From assembly GCA_019639115.1 (NCBI GenBank), contig JAHBSM010000007.1, positions 124,001 through 188,000 on the forward strand: 64,000 bases of DNA. Reading direction: 5' to 3'. The notes beneath the pieces were generated by a model, which did not search any database, was not told the DNA's origin, and saw only the letters and a program-made list of their open reading frames with translations. A program made the translations under genes and the position numbers. Position 1 is the first letter of the stretch. Each line of letters starts with the position of its first letter. Origin of the DNA: Acidobacteriota bacterium. Lineage in GTDB: Bacteria > Acidobacteriota > Blastocatellia > Pyrinomonadales > Pyrinomonadaceae. Shown in pieces: positions 19,235 through 28,273 of the stretch.

Positions 19235-20260
19235 ATGAATATCAATAGGTTACACCACAAAGTGGTCATTTTGGGGTCTGGTCCGGCGGGTCTTACGGCC
19301 GCGATCTACGCGTCTCGTGCCCAGCTCGCACCTCTAGTGATCGACGGGCCTCAGCCCGGTGGACAACTTACGATCACGACCGATGTCGAGAACTATCCGG
19401 GATTCGCCAATGGGATAATGGGCCCTGTCCTGATGGATGAGTTTCGCGAACAGGCGCTGCGATTCGGGACCGAGATAGTGAATGTTTGGATCGACAGCGT
19501 CGATCTTTCGCAGCGGCCTTTCAAGCTATTAGGTAAAGAGAATCAAGACAGCAGCGACATCACGACAGAGATACTCGCGGACACGCTCATCGTATCAACG
19601 GGAGCATCGGCAAAATGGCTGGGTGTGCCTGGCGAAGCTCCCGTACCCGAGGGATTGGGCGGCAACGGCGTTTCGGCCTGCGCCACCTGCGACGGGTTCT
19701 TTTTCCGCGAGCGGCCGATCGTCGTAGTTGGCGGAGGCGACACAGCCATGGAAGAGGCCCTCTTCCTGACCAAGTTCGCCTCACGCGTTACGCTCATTCA
19801 CCGGCGTGATGAGTTCAGAGCGTCAAAGATCATGCAGGACCGTGTTTTGAACCACGAAAAGATCGATGTCCTCTGGAATACGGAGATCAGGTCGATCAAC
19901 GGTTCGAAAGAGGCCGGCGTCGAGAGCATCAGTATCTATAACAACATCACGGGCGAAGAAACGGACTTTGCTACGCAAGGTGTATTCATCGCTATCGGCC
20001 ACAAGCCGAACACGGAGCTGTTCCGGGGCTTGCTGGATATGGACGAGGTCGGCTACCTGATAACCGAGGGCAAGACCATGAGGACCAATGTACCCGGTGT
20101 TTTTGCGTGCGGTGACGCTCAAGACTCCTACTATCGCCAGGCGATCACGGCCGCGGGTACGGGCTGTATGGCGGCCATCGATGCGGAGCGCTTCCTTGCC
20201 GAGCACGGCTCTGACGAGCACGCAAGCTCGTCCAGAGCCGATACCGCCGGAGCTGACTAG
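19235..20260 (+). CDS. trxB: Thioredoxin-disulfide reductase
   Basis: A flavoenzyme of about 341 aa that reduces thioredoxin with NADPH. It has the FAD-binding motif VVILGSGPAGLTAAIYASRA, the redox centre CATC in GVSACATCDGFFF, the NADPH motif VVGGGDTAMEEA, and the C-terminal FAD motif GVFACGDAQD. I chose the ATG at 19235 (MNINRLHHKVV), which gives ten residues before the Rossmann strand as in other TrxBs. An ATG at 19196 is also in frame but would lie only a few bases after a TATAAG -10-like element. The C-terminus carries a short Ser/Asp-rich extension. No thioredoxin gene is adjacent. Confidence 0.95.
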   Translation: MNINRLHHKVVILGSGPAGLTAAIYASRAQLAPLVIDGPQPGGQLTITTDVENYPGFANGIMGPVLMDEFREQALRFGTEIVNVWIDSVDLSQRPFKLLGKENQDSSDITTEILADTLIVSTGASAKWLGVPGEAPVPEGLGGNGVSACATCDGFFFRERPIVVVGGGDTAMEEALFLTKFASRVTLIHRRDEFRASKIMQDRVLNHEKIDVLWNTEIRSINGSKEAGVESISIYNNITGEETDFATQGVFIAIGHKPNTELFRGLLDMDEVGYLITEGKTMRTNVPGVFACGDAQDSYYRQAITAAGTGCMAAIDAERFLAEHGSDEHASSSRADTAGAD

Positions 20261-20302
20261 GAGTAACGATCAGGGCCGAGCAATTATTTGATCGAGGGGA
20301 CT

Positions 20303-20602
20303 ATGCCTATCTACGAATACAAATGCGAACAATGCGGGCATCAGGTCGAAGTTCGCCAGAGCGTCTCTGATGCTCCGCTCACGACGTGTGATAAATGCCA
20401 CGGCAAGCTGCAAAAGCAATGGTCATTGTCGGGTTTTCAATTCAAAGGTGCGGGTTGGTACGTGACGGATTATTCCGGCAGATCGCCGGGTAAAGAAAAG
20501 AGTTCGCAGACCGAATCAACCTCTGCCGCCGATGCTGCATCCAAACCTTCTGGCGAATCATCCGCCGCAAAAGGACCTGTGCAGGCAGCATCGAAGGAAT
20601 GA
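20303..20602 (+). CDS. FmdB-family zinc ribbon protein
   Basis: A 99-aa protein beginning MPIYEYKCEQCGHQVEVRQS, the signature of FmdB-type regulatory zinc ribbons, with a second Cys pair in TTCDKCHGKL. The ATG at 20303 follows a GAGGGG ribosome-binding site; a TTG five codons earlier is less likely. After about residue 65 the chain becomes a Ser/Ala/Lys-rich disordered tail. Function is not established; relatives sit next to formamidase or unrelated genes. Its stop overlaps the VWFA gene start as ATGA, so the two are translationally coupled. Confidence 0.87.
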   Translation: MPIYEYKCEQCGHQVEVRQSVSDAPLTTCDKCHGKLQKQWSLSGFQFKGAGWYVTDYSGRSPGKEKSSQTESTSAADAASKPSGESSAAKGPVQAASKE

Positions 20603-21495
20603 ACTTACGACCGTTCGTCTTTATTGCAGCGATATTGTCGGCCGTTACGATCGGTTCGGCTCAGTCGCGCAATAACGCAAGAAGCGGTGATATCGAGGGT
20701 GCCGTCGTGCCGGTCTTTGCATACCGGGCGGGCGGAGATAAAAAGCAGATTAAGGTCGATGACCTTTTCCTCTACGAGAATGGGATCGAACAGAAGATCC
20801 GTAATTTCAGCTACGACCCGTCGCCTTCGCGGATCGTGATCCTCGTCGATAACTCGCAAACGCTCCCCACGTCGGTAGAGAGTCTCAAGAATGCCGTGAT
20901 GGAGTTCGCCTACGAGATCTTCGAGGGCGATCAGCTTTTCGTTGTGGCCTACGACGAGAAACCCGAGATCATCCAGGAATGGACCGACGATGCCAAGAAG
21001 CTGGAAACATCGCTCTCTACGCTCCGAAAGCGGGGCAACCCGTATCTGTTCGATGCGTTGACATCATCGCTTAACGAAGTGCTTCTCCCGCTGATGCCCG
21101 GTACAAGAAAGACGGCTATCGTCATTGTCGGGGACGGGCTCGACCGCGGCTCCAAGCGACCGTTCGATCGTACTCTGGCTGATCTGCAGGGAAGCAACGT
21201 AACGGTTTACAGCCTCCAGCTGCCTGATCGCACCGGCGGTGCATATCGACGCGATCAGCCAAAGGCCCCGGTCGTCTTATCAAGACTCGCCGAAAGCACG
21301 GGCGGCCGGGTTTTCCAATTCGATGAGGCTCAGGCCGCTGCAAAAGCGATATGTGACGAGCTTCGCAATAACCGCTACCTGCTCTCTTACATACCGACGA
21401 ATACGTCGTCATACGACGAACGCCGGTTGTTCCTGATCGGTTCCGAAGGCATTACCATCCGCACAAAGACGGCACAGCCGCCCAATTTGAAATAA
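20599..21495 (+). CDS. Secreted VWFA-domain protein
   Basis: A 298-aa protein with an N-terminal signal peptide (MNLRPFVFIAAILSAVTIGS, then AQS) and a von Willebrand factor A domain from about 75 to 275. The metal-ion-dependent adhesion site begins at ILVDNSQTLP (DxSxT type), with a second acidic loop in IVIVGDGLDRGS. This matches the VWFA-related Acidobacterial family that typically occurs in many copies per genome. It probably mediates protein-protein contacts in the periplasm. It is coupled to the FmdB gene and followed 80 bp later by an OmpA-type protein. Confidence 0.85.
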   Translation: MNLRPFVFIAAILSAVTIGSAQSRNNARSGDIEGAVVPVFAYRAGGDKKQIKVDDLFLYENGIEQKIRNFSYDPSPSRIVILVDNSQTLPTSVESLKNAVMEFAYEIFEGDQLFVVAYDEKPEIIQEWTDDAKKLETSLSTLRKRGNPYLFDALTSSLNEVLLPLMPGTRKTAIVIVGDGLDRGSKRPFDRTLADLQGSNVTVYSLQLPDRTGGAYRRDQPKAPVVLSRLAESTGGRVFQFDEAQAAAKAICDELRNNRYLLSYIPTNTSSYDERRLFLIGSEGITIRTKTAQPPNLK

Positions 21496-21575
21496 CGCCC
21501 GGTGGGCGACAATGTGCTAAAATCTCGGCATGACCGGCCTCGGCTGACCACCCCGACGATCCGGCACACACCTCT

Positions 21576-22796
21576 GTGAGCGACGAACCGAAAGTTCCAC
21601 CACCACCGCCTCCGGACGATTGGACCAAGACCGCGCCGAACGTCCAGGTGCCGGATGCTGATGACTGGGCAAAGACCCAGGCCAATATCCCGAATGTTCC
21701 GGCGGACGAGTGGGGAAAGACGGTCACCAACATCAAACCGATCGACACAGACGCCGCAGATATGGGCAAGACGTTCTATCCGGGGAATAAGACGCCGTCA
21801 ACGCCCGAGTGGGGACTTACCGAGCCCAATATTCGCATCGACGACGCCGACGTCGGCATGCAGCCCGGCGATTTTGGGCCGACGCCGGGGTACGACAAGA
21901 CAACACCATACTTTCAGCTTCCTGAGGCCGAGCGTGCCAAGTATCAGGACCTGCCGCCTACGCCGGCTGAAGCCGCCGCCCGTCAGCAGACCGAGGAAAA
22001 GCCGGGGATCCCGGGCTGGTTCTGGGTGTCGGCCGGGCTGATGACGATGTTCTTTTTCGCGATCATCGTGTTCGGCATCGTTTATGTAATGCTGCTGCGG
22101 CCGACCGGGTTTGAGATCAAGGTCATCAACGCTCCGGCGGGCAGTACGGTCACGCTTGACGGCTCGCCTCTGGGCGTGACGACCGAGGACGGCAATTTCG
22201 AACTCAAGAACATACGCGCCGGTACACACTCGATCGCGGTCATCCATCCGACCTACAATTGCCCGTCATTGGCAGTCACCGGAAAGGACGGCGACCGGCT
22301 GCGCGAACAGGACGCCGGATGCACCGCTAAGGTGGCCGCGGCATCGGATGATTGCAAGAATTTTCAACGCGGCGACGATGATCGCGCCGAGCTTTGTTAT
22401 AACCGGGCTCTCGACGCACTTCCCGATCCATTCACGGTCGAAGATCTGGTCCGGGCGCTCAACATACTCATCATCAACTTCGATTCCGGCAAGTCCGAGG
22501 TGCCGCAGGTACGGCTCGCCGCTCTGCAGAAAGGGGCGAATTTTATAAAACGGCTTCCTCAGGGCGTAGTGCTTGAGGTAGGCGGTCATACCGACAACGT
22601 CGGCAATGCAGCCTCGAATCAAACACTCTCCGATGCCAGAGCCGCTTCGGTGAAAAGCGTGTTGGTCAAATTCGGCGTTGCGGATGCGACGCTCCAGACA
22701 CGCGGATACGGGCCGAGCAAACCTGTCGATACCAATGACACCGACAATGGCCGCTACCACAATCGACGTATCGAATACTCGATCGTAAAAAAATGA
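21576..22796 (+). CDS. Membrane-anchored OmpA-domain protein with cytoplasmic WxKT repeats
   Basis: A 406-aa protein starting at GTG. Residues about 12-80 contain four or five degenerate repeats of the form D-D/E-W-x-K-T-x-x-N (DDWTKTAPNV, DDWAKTQANI, DEWGKTVTNI, then weaker PEWGLTEPNI). A single transmembrane helix follows at about 148-173, then a PEGA-like beta domain (about 178-226) and a C-terminal OmpA-like peptidoglycan-binding domain (about 295-406) with GHTDNVGNAASNQTLSDARA. No signal peptide precedes the repeats, so they should face the cytoplasm while the OmpA domain grips the wall. The repeats may be a docking or phosphorylation site. The stop overlaps the next start. Confidence 0.87.
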   Translation: MSDEPKVPPPPPPDDWTKTAPNVQVPDADDWAKTQANIPNVPADEWGKTVTNIKPIDTDAADMGKTFYPGNKTPSTPEWGLTEPNIRIDDADVGMQPGDFGPTPGYDKTTPYFQLPEAERAKYQDLPPTPAEAAARQQTEEKPGIPGWFWVSAGLMTMFFFAIIVFGIVYVMLLRPTGFEIKVINAPAGSTVTLDGSPLGVTTEDGNFELKNIRAGTHSIAVIHPTYNCPSLAVTGKDGDRLREQDAGCTAKVAAASDDCKNFQRGDDDRAELCYNRALDALPDPFTVEDLVRALNILIINFDSGKSEVPQVRLAALQKGANFIKRLPQGVVLEVGGHTDNVGNAASNQTLSDARAASVKSVLVKFGVADATLQTRGYGPSKPVDTNDTDNGRYHNRRIEYSIVKK

Positions 22797-23263
22797 GAAT
22801 AGATAAATATCCTATTAACTCAGTACGCCTCTTTTTGTTGATCGCGTCGATGACCATCTTTGTCGCGTCCTCTGCAGCCCAAGCCACGCCTCAGCCCCAG
22901 GGCGGTAAGGTCAGCGTTTGCAAAGAGATAGACGACGATTGGAAATGCGTTGGCGAATCGGCCACTTGGCCCGCGAATCAGCCGTTCGACGTGCTTTTCG
23001 AGAATCCGAAACCGGTCGGCGTCGAATTCATCGGGATCGTTTTCCACAAACAAGGTCCGGACGGCAAGGACGTCGATTTCATCAACGAATACGAACAGCA
23101 GATCGGCGAGGCCAACCGGAAATACGCGACCGTCGGAGGCAATTTTCGTCTCCCGGCGGGCACCTATTCAATTTATGTGATCACATGGGGAAAACGTGAG
23201 ACGCTCGTCCACAACGGCAATTTTAAGGAATATCTGGCAAAAACGACTTTGACCGTTAAGTGA
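22793..23263 (+). CDS. Small secreted protein of unknown function
   Basis: A 156-aa protein with a signal peptide ending around FVASSAAQA. The mature part has a conserved-looking start, VSVCKEIDDDWKCVGESATW, with two cysteines that could form a disulfide, and a beta-rich body ending YLAKTTLTV. I do not recognise the family. Its ATG overlaps the OmpA-type gene stop (ATGA), so it is made with that protein and may work with it at the envelope. It ends 1 nt before the convergent thyA stop. Confidence 0.75.
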   Translation: MRIDKYPINSVRLFLLIASMTIFVASSAAQATPQPQGGKVSVCKEIDDDWKCVGESATWPANQPFDVLFENPKPVGVEFIGIVFHKQGPDGKDVDFINEYEQQIGEANRKYATVGGNFRLPAGTYSIYVITWGKRETLVHNGNFKEYLAKTTLTVK

Positions 23264-23264
23264 T

Positions 23265-24110
23265 CTAAACCGCAACCGGCGCGGCTATCTTGCCGTGATG
23301 GACGTAGTTGTCCAGCCGCAGATCCTCGAAAACAAAATCAAGCAGTCCGGCAAGGCCCTTTTTGTTCTCGGCATTCACGATCGAAAGTGTCGGGAGCGGG
23401 TAGGGCTCGCGCCCGAGCAATTCGTTGACCTGTTCGAGGTGGTTCGAGTAGATGTGGAGGTCGCCAAATGTGTGTATGAATTCGCCGACCTCGAGGTCGC
23501 ACACGTGCGCGATCATGTGCGTGAGCAAAGCGTAGCTCGAGATATTGAACGGCACTCCCAGGAATGCATCCGCAGAACGCTGGTACAACTGGCAGTGCAG
23601 CGTCCTGCCGTTCTCGATCTTGAATTGGAACAGCGTGTGACACGGAGGCAGCGCGACCTCGTCGCATGTTTCCGGATTCCAGCCCGTGACGATCAGCCGT
23701 CGAGAATTGGGGTTGGCCTCAATTTCGCTTATCAGCCTGGCGATCTGATCGACGCCGTTGCGTCTAGGATATTCACCACCGAATGACCGCCAAAGATAAC
23801 CGTAAACCGGCCCGAGGTCGCCCTCTCGGCGGCCGAAGCGAGCGGTTTGCTCCTCGGTCGCCCATTCCTGCCAGATATCGACACCGCGTGCACGCAGGTC
23901 TGCCTCGTCGGTGGAGCCGCTCAGAAACCAAAATAGTTCCTCTGCCACCCAGCGAAACGGGACACGCTTGGTCGTCACGATCGGAAAGCCTTCACGCAGG
24001 TCAAATCGCGTCTGATATCCGAAAGTGGAGATCGTGCCCGTCCCGGTCCGGTCCTCGTGCCGGGTTCCGTTATCGAGAATGTGTCGAAGCAGATCGTGGT
24101 ATTGCCGCAC
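23265..24110 (-). CDS. thyA: Thymidylate synthase
   Basis: The folate-dependent enzyme making dTMP from dUMP. The chosen GTG start gives the canonical beginning [20 protein letters not shown], about 281 aa; the next upstream start (24170) adds twenty unconserved residues. Visible motifs are [17 protein letters not shown] (phosphate-binding Arg loop), the catalytic Cys in [10 protein letters not shown], and [20 protein letters not shown] tail of about 15 residues after [22 protein letters not shown] resembles the family end. It converges on the small secreted protein gene with a 1-nt gap. Confidence 0.96.
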   Translation of the reverse strand: MRQYHDLLRHILDNGTRHEDRTGTGTISTFGYQTRFDLREGFPIVTTKRVPFRWVAEELFWFLSGSTDEADLRARGVDIWQEWATEEQTARFGRREGDLGPVYGYLWRSFGGEYPRRNGVDQIARLISEIEANPNSRRLIVTGWNPETCDEVALPPCHTLFQFKIENGRTLHCQLYQRSADAFLGVPFNISSYALLTHMIAHVCDLEVGEFIHTFGDLHIYSNHLEQVNELLGREPYPLPTLSIVNAENKKGLAGLLDFVFEDLRLDNYVHHGKIAAPVAV

Positions 24111-24208
24111 ATAAAGAATAGTAGATCGTAAACTGGAATTAGTAAAAAGCGGGCCGTGACAGCCTGTCATTGTTTACTATTGGCGATTTACGAATTACCA
24201 TTTACAGG

Positions 24209-24661
24209 ATGCTTGAGGTCAGTTTCAACAGCCCGCAATGCGGTTGGATGTCGATCGGATTTGATGACGGCGTGACGGAGTTTCACACGACGACGGCACA
24301 CGCGCCTTACATCGGAGCGCTTGCCGACCTGATGGTGACGCTTACACAGATGCGAACCGGCGAGAGCCCGTATGAGAGGACGCTTCCGTGGAATCGCGAC
24401 CCTGAGGAGTTCGACCTCAGATTCGCACGCGAGGACGATAAGGCTCTCGTGCAGATATTCGAATACCCGACCGGCGAGCGCGACCCAGCCGAGAGAAAAA
24501 TGGTCTTTACGCATTTGGATACTGTCGATAACGTCACTCGTGCCTTCGCCGCCACATTCGATCAGCTTTTCGAGGATCGTGATACCGACGAATTCGAGTT
24601 CAATTGGCGGCAGCCGTTTCCGTTCGCCGAATACCAGGAGTTCAAAAAGAATATCGACTAG
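24209..24661 (+). CDS. Conserved-looking hypothetical protein
   Basis: About 150 aa from the ATG before LEVSFNSPQCGWMSIG; an earlier ATG at 24170 is also in frame but begins inside the region divergent to thyA. The protein is acidic with alternating strands and a long helix near the C-terminus (NVTRAFAATFDQLFED). No motif was recognised. The PYIGALADLMVTLTQMRTGE stretch and compact size suggest a small cytoplasmic fold. It is followed 57 bp later by the methyltransferase that opens the glycan cluster. Confidence 0.7.
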   Translation: MLEVSFNSPQCGWMSIGFDDGVTEFHTTTAHAPYIGALADLMVTLTQMRTGESPYERTLPWNRDPEEFDLRFAREDDKALVQIFEYPTGERDPAERKMVFTHLDTVDNVTRAFAATFDQLFEDRDTDEFEFNWRQPFPFAEYQEFKKNID

Positions 24662-24718
24662 CCGTGTTCCGCCTCCCGGAAGCTATGGGCGGCATTCGTG
24701 CGTTCGCGGCCATTTTTT

Positions 24719-25714
24719 ATGAAGGAAAGGCTTTTGGAATTGCTTGCGTGTCCGACCTGCGGCGGCGATATCCGCCTCGCAGCGGCGACGCGTTACGAAG
24801 AGAACGAGATCATCGACGGCATTTTGACCTGTAGGAAATGCGACCGGGAATACAAGGTAGTTCGCGGCGTTCCTCGATTTGCCGATCTCGGCAAGATCGA
24901 AGAGGATAAGGCCGCGACGGCCGAGAATTTTGGCTGGCAATGGACCAATTTCACTCAAGAGGATCCAAAATACAATGAGCAATTCCTGGGTTGGCTGCGT
25001 CCCGTCAGGCCTGAGTTCTTTGAGGACAAGGTTGTGCTGGAGGGTGGCTGCGGCAAAGGACGCCATACTAAACTTGCAGCCGAATGGGGTGCGAAGGACG
25101 TGGTCGGCATCGACCTGGGTGATGGCGTAGAGTCCGCGTTCGCCCTGACCCGGCATATGGCGAATGTCCACATCGTGCAGTGTGACATCTTCAAGCTCCC
25201 GCTCAAGAAGGCTTTCGACTACGCTTTCAGCGTTGGCGTACTTCATCATACACCCGATCCAAAAGCCGCTTTCATCTCGCTTGCCGGCAAGGTCAAAAAA
25301 GGCGGGCATATCTCCGCCTGGGTTTACGGAGCCGAGAACAATGAATGGATCACTAGGTTCATCGACCCCGTCCGCGAGGGTTTCACCTCGCAGATATCCC
25401 AGCCTGTTCTCTACCAACTCTCTAAACTGCCGACGCTTGGCGTCTTCCTCGGAACGAAACTCATCTACCGTCCGCTGAACACCATAGCGAAACCGATCGC
25501 GGATAAGCTTTTTTATAATGATTACCTCAGTCATCTCGGAACTTTTGGCTGGCGTGAGCAGCACAACATAGTTTTTGACCATCTGGTGGCACCGACCGCC
25601 TTTTATATCCCAAAAGAAGAGTTTGCCGCCTGGTGGCGTGAGATCGACGCAAGCGAAGTAGAGATCAACTGGCATAATCAGAACAGTTGGTGCGGATTTG
25701 GACAGGTAAGATAG
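24719..25714 (+). CDS. SAM-dependent methyltransferase with Trm112-like zinc ribbon
   Basis: About 331 aa from the Met before KERLLELLACPTCGGDI. Residues 1-55 form a Trm112/UPF0434-like zinc ribbon (CPTCGG and CRKCDREYK). The Rossmann methyltransferase domain follows at about 100-235 with motif I VLEGGCGKGRHTKLAAEWG and motif IV YAFSVGVLHHTPDP. Such fusions are common in polysaccharide and secondary-metabolite clusters. Downstream genes at short spacing (an unknown zincin-like protein, another methyltransferase, GT2, AsnB) support a role in building a surface glycan; the acceptor is unknown. Confidence 0.85.
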   Translation: MKERLLELLACPTCGGDIRLAAATRYEENEIIDGILTCRKCDREYKVVRGVPRFADLGKIEEDKAATAENFGWQWTNFTQEDPKYNEQFLGWLRPVRPEFFEDKVVLEGGCGKGRHTKLAAEWGAKDVVGIDLGDGVESAFALTRHMANVHIVQCDIFKLPLKKAFDYAFSVGVLHHTPDPKAAFISLAGKVKKGGHISAWVYGAENNEWITRFIDPVREGFTSQISQPVLYQLSKLPTLGVFLGTKLIYRPLNTIAKPIADKLFYNDYLSHLGTFGWREQHNIVFDHLVAPTAFYIPKEEFAAWWREIDASEVEINWHNQNSWCGFGQVR

Positions 25715-25729
25715 ACAAGGTCATAAAGA

Positions 25730-26410
25730 ATGAGATTCGGCAAAGGCGTCACCAAAACTTATAGGAACGCGATCGATACCGCCATCGACGTAATACTCGA
25801 TCGCGGCAACGAGACCCATCGTGCAACAGTTCATGATCTGACGGAGAGCGATATAACCATCGATTTCGTCCCGCTGTCCGAGATCAATTGTTCCGGCGTC
25901 ACTGGGCTTCTGAATTCAAGATCGACGAATAAACGCATCGACGCCGAAGAGCTGTCTCACCGCGAAGCCCTCGGCGAGGTCTATATCAAATTCGCGGATT
26001 GGACCTATGATACTGCGGGACAGCGCGGATGCCAGGGGACGCTTGTCCACGAAGGGCTCCACGCATGTGACTTCGCTCGGATCATTTCGAGTTTTTCGAC
26101 CATCGAGATCGATCCGCTCGGGATGATCGATATGTCGCTCTATGAACTCGAGCGCCGTGCGGCCATCGCATCCGCGGAATATTTGGTGCTGGCCGGCGAG
26201 CCGGATTTCATAGACGAAGGCCTGCAGCTAGGCCTGGTCTCTGTCGGCGCCGAAGGCAAGCCGCTAGTCGATATGCGCGGTATCGAAGGCAGAATGCAGA
26301 ACGGCTACGGGCTAAGCAGTACCGAGCAGGGCACGATGATAAGCAGAATGCTTGGCATCAGGCCGCGAGGTGAAGGGTTTAGCCTCGTTCGCAGCCTTGG
26401 GCTAAAATAG
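25730..26410 (+). CDS. Small HExxH (zincin-like) protein of unknown family
   Basis: A 226-aa protein without signal peptide. It contains H107-E-G-L-H111 within TLVHEGLHACDFARI, a metalloprotease-type zinc motif in a predicted helix. About 30 residues later the helix LYELERRAAIASAEYLVLAG offers Glu139 or Glu141 as a third ligand, as in gluzincins. The rest is not recognised. It sits 15 bp after the first methyltransferase and 9 bp before the second, so it belongs to the same operon. A proteolytic or regulatory role in glycan assembly is a guess; chance occurrence of the motif is possible but the helical context makes it credible. Confidence 0.75.
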   Translation: MRFGKGVTKTYRNAIDTAIDVILDRGNETHRATVHDLTESDITIDFVPLSEINCSGVTGLLNSRSTNKRIDAEELSHREALGEVYIKFADWTYDTAGQRGCQGTLVHEGLHACDFARIISSFSTIEIDPLGMIDMSLYELERRAAIASAEYLVLAGEPDFIDEGLQLGLVSVGAEGKPLVDMRGIEGRMQNGYGLSSTEQGTMISRMLGIRPRGEGFSLVRSLGLK

Positions 26411-26419
26411 ATCTCGCAG

Positions 26420-27223
26420 ATGAATACGGCATTGCCACAAGAGATGCAGCAGCATACCTACGCCATCATGGACGAGGTAGAGGGCTCGCATTGGTGGTTC
26501 GTAGGAAGGCGGGCAATACTGGAAAGCTTCCTCAAGGAGATCGTTGATCGCTCGGGTTCGCAGAGTCAGACGGCCGCGCCGGCCGGGCAAGAATCGGCAG
26601 CGGCTCCCGGCGCATTGAGAATTCTCGACGTCGGCTGCGGCACCGGGGCAAACCTCGAGATGCTCTCGCAATTTGGCGACGCAGAAGGCGTTGACGTTTC
26701 GGACGACGCGCTGGAATTCTGTCGTCGAAAAGGACTCAACGTGCAAAAAGGCCTTGCTGAGTCGCTGCCCTTTGCCGACGAGACCTTTGCGCTGACGACC
26801 GCTCTCGACGTGGTCGAGCACCTTGACGACGACGTCGCCGGCCTAAAGGAAATGCATCGCGTGACCAAGAGAGGTGGATATTCACTCTTTTTCGTGCCCG
26901 CATTCATGTGGCTCTGGGGCGTGCAGGACGACATTTCCAATCATCGGATCCGATACACGCGCAAGCAGATCGTGGAGCGTATAGAGCAGGCAGGCTACAA
27001 GGTCGAACGTGCGACGTATGCCAACTGGACGTTCTTCGCGCCGATCCTCGCGGGCCGCGTTCTAATGCGGCTCACCGGCCTCAAACCCGAAAGCGAGAAC
27101 AACATCAACGTCTCGGCGCTCAACGGCATATTTGGAAAGCTGTTCTCGGCCGAGCGGTTTTGGCTAAAGAGATTCAATTTCCCTATCGGCGTATCTATAG
27201 TCGTTGTCGCGAAAAAGAGCTAG
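26420..27223 (+). CDS. Class I SAM-dependent methyltransferase
   Basis: A 267-aa methyltransferase. The N-terminal segment MDEVEGSHWWFVGRRAILES is typical of glycan-cluster methyltransferases. Motif I is LDVGCGTGANLEML at about 72-85, followed by VDVSDDALEFC, and motif IV is LTTALDVVEHLDDD. A C-terminal amphipathic or hydrophobic patch (YANWTFFAPILAGRVLMRL) may associate with the membrane. It is in line with the GT2 and amidotransferase genes and probably methylates a sugar or lipid intermediate. Confidence 0.85.
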   Translation: MNTALPQEMQQHTYAIMDEVEGSHWWFVGRRAILESFLKEIVDRSGSQSQTAAPAGQESAAAPGALRILDVGCGTGANLEMLSQFGDAEGVDVSDDALEFCRRKGLNVQKGLAESLPFADETFALTTALDVVEHLDDDVAGLKEMHRVTKRGGYSLFFVPAFMWLWGVQDDISNHRIRYTRKQIVERIEQAGYKVERATYANWTFFAPILAGRVLMRLTGLKPESENNINVSALNGIFGKLFSAERFWLKRFNFPIGVSIVVVAKKS

Positions 27224-27307
27224 CCCGCGAAATATACTAGATCCACGATAATAGAGAATTCGCCTTCGTGACATTCGTGTATTTCGTGGGCAAAATGGTT
27301 TTGGTAG

Positions 27308-28273
27308 ATGAATCAAGTTTCAAACGAAAATCCTGAGCTTTCGCTGTTCTTGCCTGTTCTCGACGAAGAAGACAATCTGCGTCCGATGCACGCCAAGATC
27401 CAGGCGGCGCTCGACGCGCTGGGCAAGTCCGCCGAAGTGATCTTCGTCGATGACGGATCGACGGATAAGAGCCTCGAGATCCTAAAAGAGATCGCCGCGG
27501 CCGATGACCGCGTTCGCGTGATCTCACTCAGGCGCAACTACGGCCAGACCGCCGCGATGTCTGCTGGTATCGACGCCGCTCGCGGCGAGATATTGATACC
27601 GATGGACGCCGATCTGCAGAATGACCCCGCCGATATCAAACGCCTGCTCGACAAGCTGGACGAGGGATATGACGTCGTTTCCGGCTGGCGAAAAAATCGA
27701 CAGGACAAGATGATCTCGCGAAAGATACCCTCGATGATCGCTAACAAGATCATTTCGTGGATCGGTGACGTGCACCTGCACGATTATGGATGCTCGCTCA
27801 AAGCCTATCGCCGCGATGTCCTCAAGGATGTAAAGCTTTACGGCGAGATGCACCGCTTTATCCCGATCTACGCGAGTTGGGCCGGAGCTCGCGTGACCGA
27901 GATTCCGGTTGATCACCATGCCCGTACGATGGGCAAGTCGAAATACGGCATATCGCGCACTATCAAGGTCGTCTTCGATCTGATGACCATTAAGTTCATG
28001 GCCGAATATCACACAAAGCCGATATACGTCTTCGGTGCGTTCGGAATGATCGCATTCCTGATATCGCTGGGCGCAAGCATTTGGGCCGCCGTGCTCAAGT
28101 TCGGTTATGATGTCTCGTTCATACTCACCCCGCTGCCTGTTATCGCCGTCGTAATGCTCGCTATCTCGGTACAGTTCTTTCTAATGGGCCTGCTTGCCGA
28201 ATTGCTCGTCCGCACCTATCACGAGTCGCAGGACAAGGCGATCTACGCAGTCCGCGAAAAGATCGGATTCTGA
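27308..28273 (+). CDS. GT2 glycosyltransferase, GtrB/DPM1-like membrane type
   Basis: A 321-aa family 2 glycosyltransferase. The nucleotide-sugar site shows SLFLPVLDEEDNLRPM, VDDGSTDKSLEIL and the metal-binding DADLQNDP. Two transmembrane helices lie at about 238-262 and 272-300, the arrangement seen in polyprenyl-phosphate glycosyltransferases (GtrB, DPM1-like), so it probably loads a sugar onto undecaprenyl phosphate. Its stop codon overlaps the next start as TGATG, coupling it to the amidotransferase. Confidence 0.9.
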   Translation: MNQVSNENPELSLFLPVLDEEDNLRPMHAKIQAALDALGKSAEVIFVDDGSTDKSLEILKEIAAADDRVRVISLRRNYGQTAAMSAGIDAARGEILIPMDADLQNDPADIKRLLDKLDEGYDVVSGWRKNRQDKMISRKIPSMIANKIISWIGDVHLHDYGCSLKAYRRDVLKDVKLYGEMHRFIPIYASWAGARVTEIPVDHHARTMGKSKYGISRTIKVVFDLMTIKFMAEYHTKPIYVFGAFGMIAFLISLGASIWAAVLKFGYDVSFILTPLPVIAVVMLAISVQFFLMGLLAELLVRTYHESQDKAIYAVREKIGF

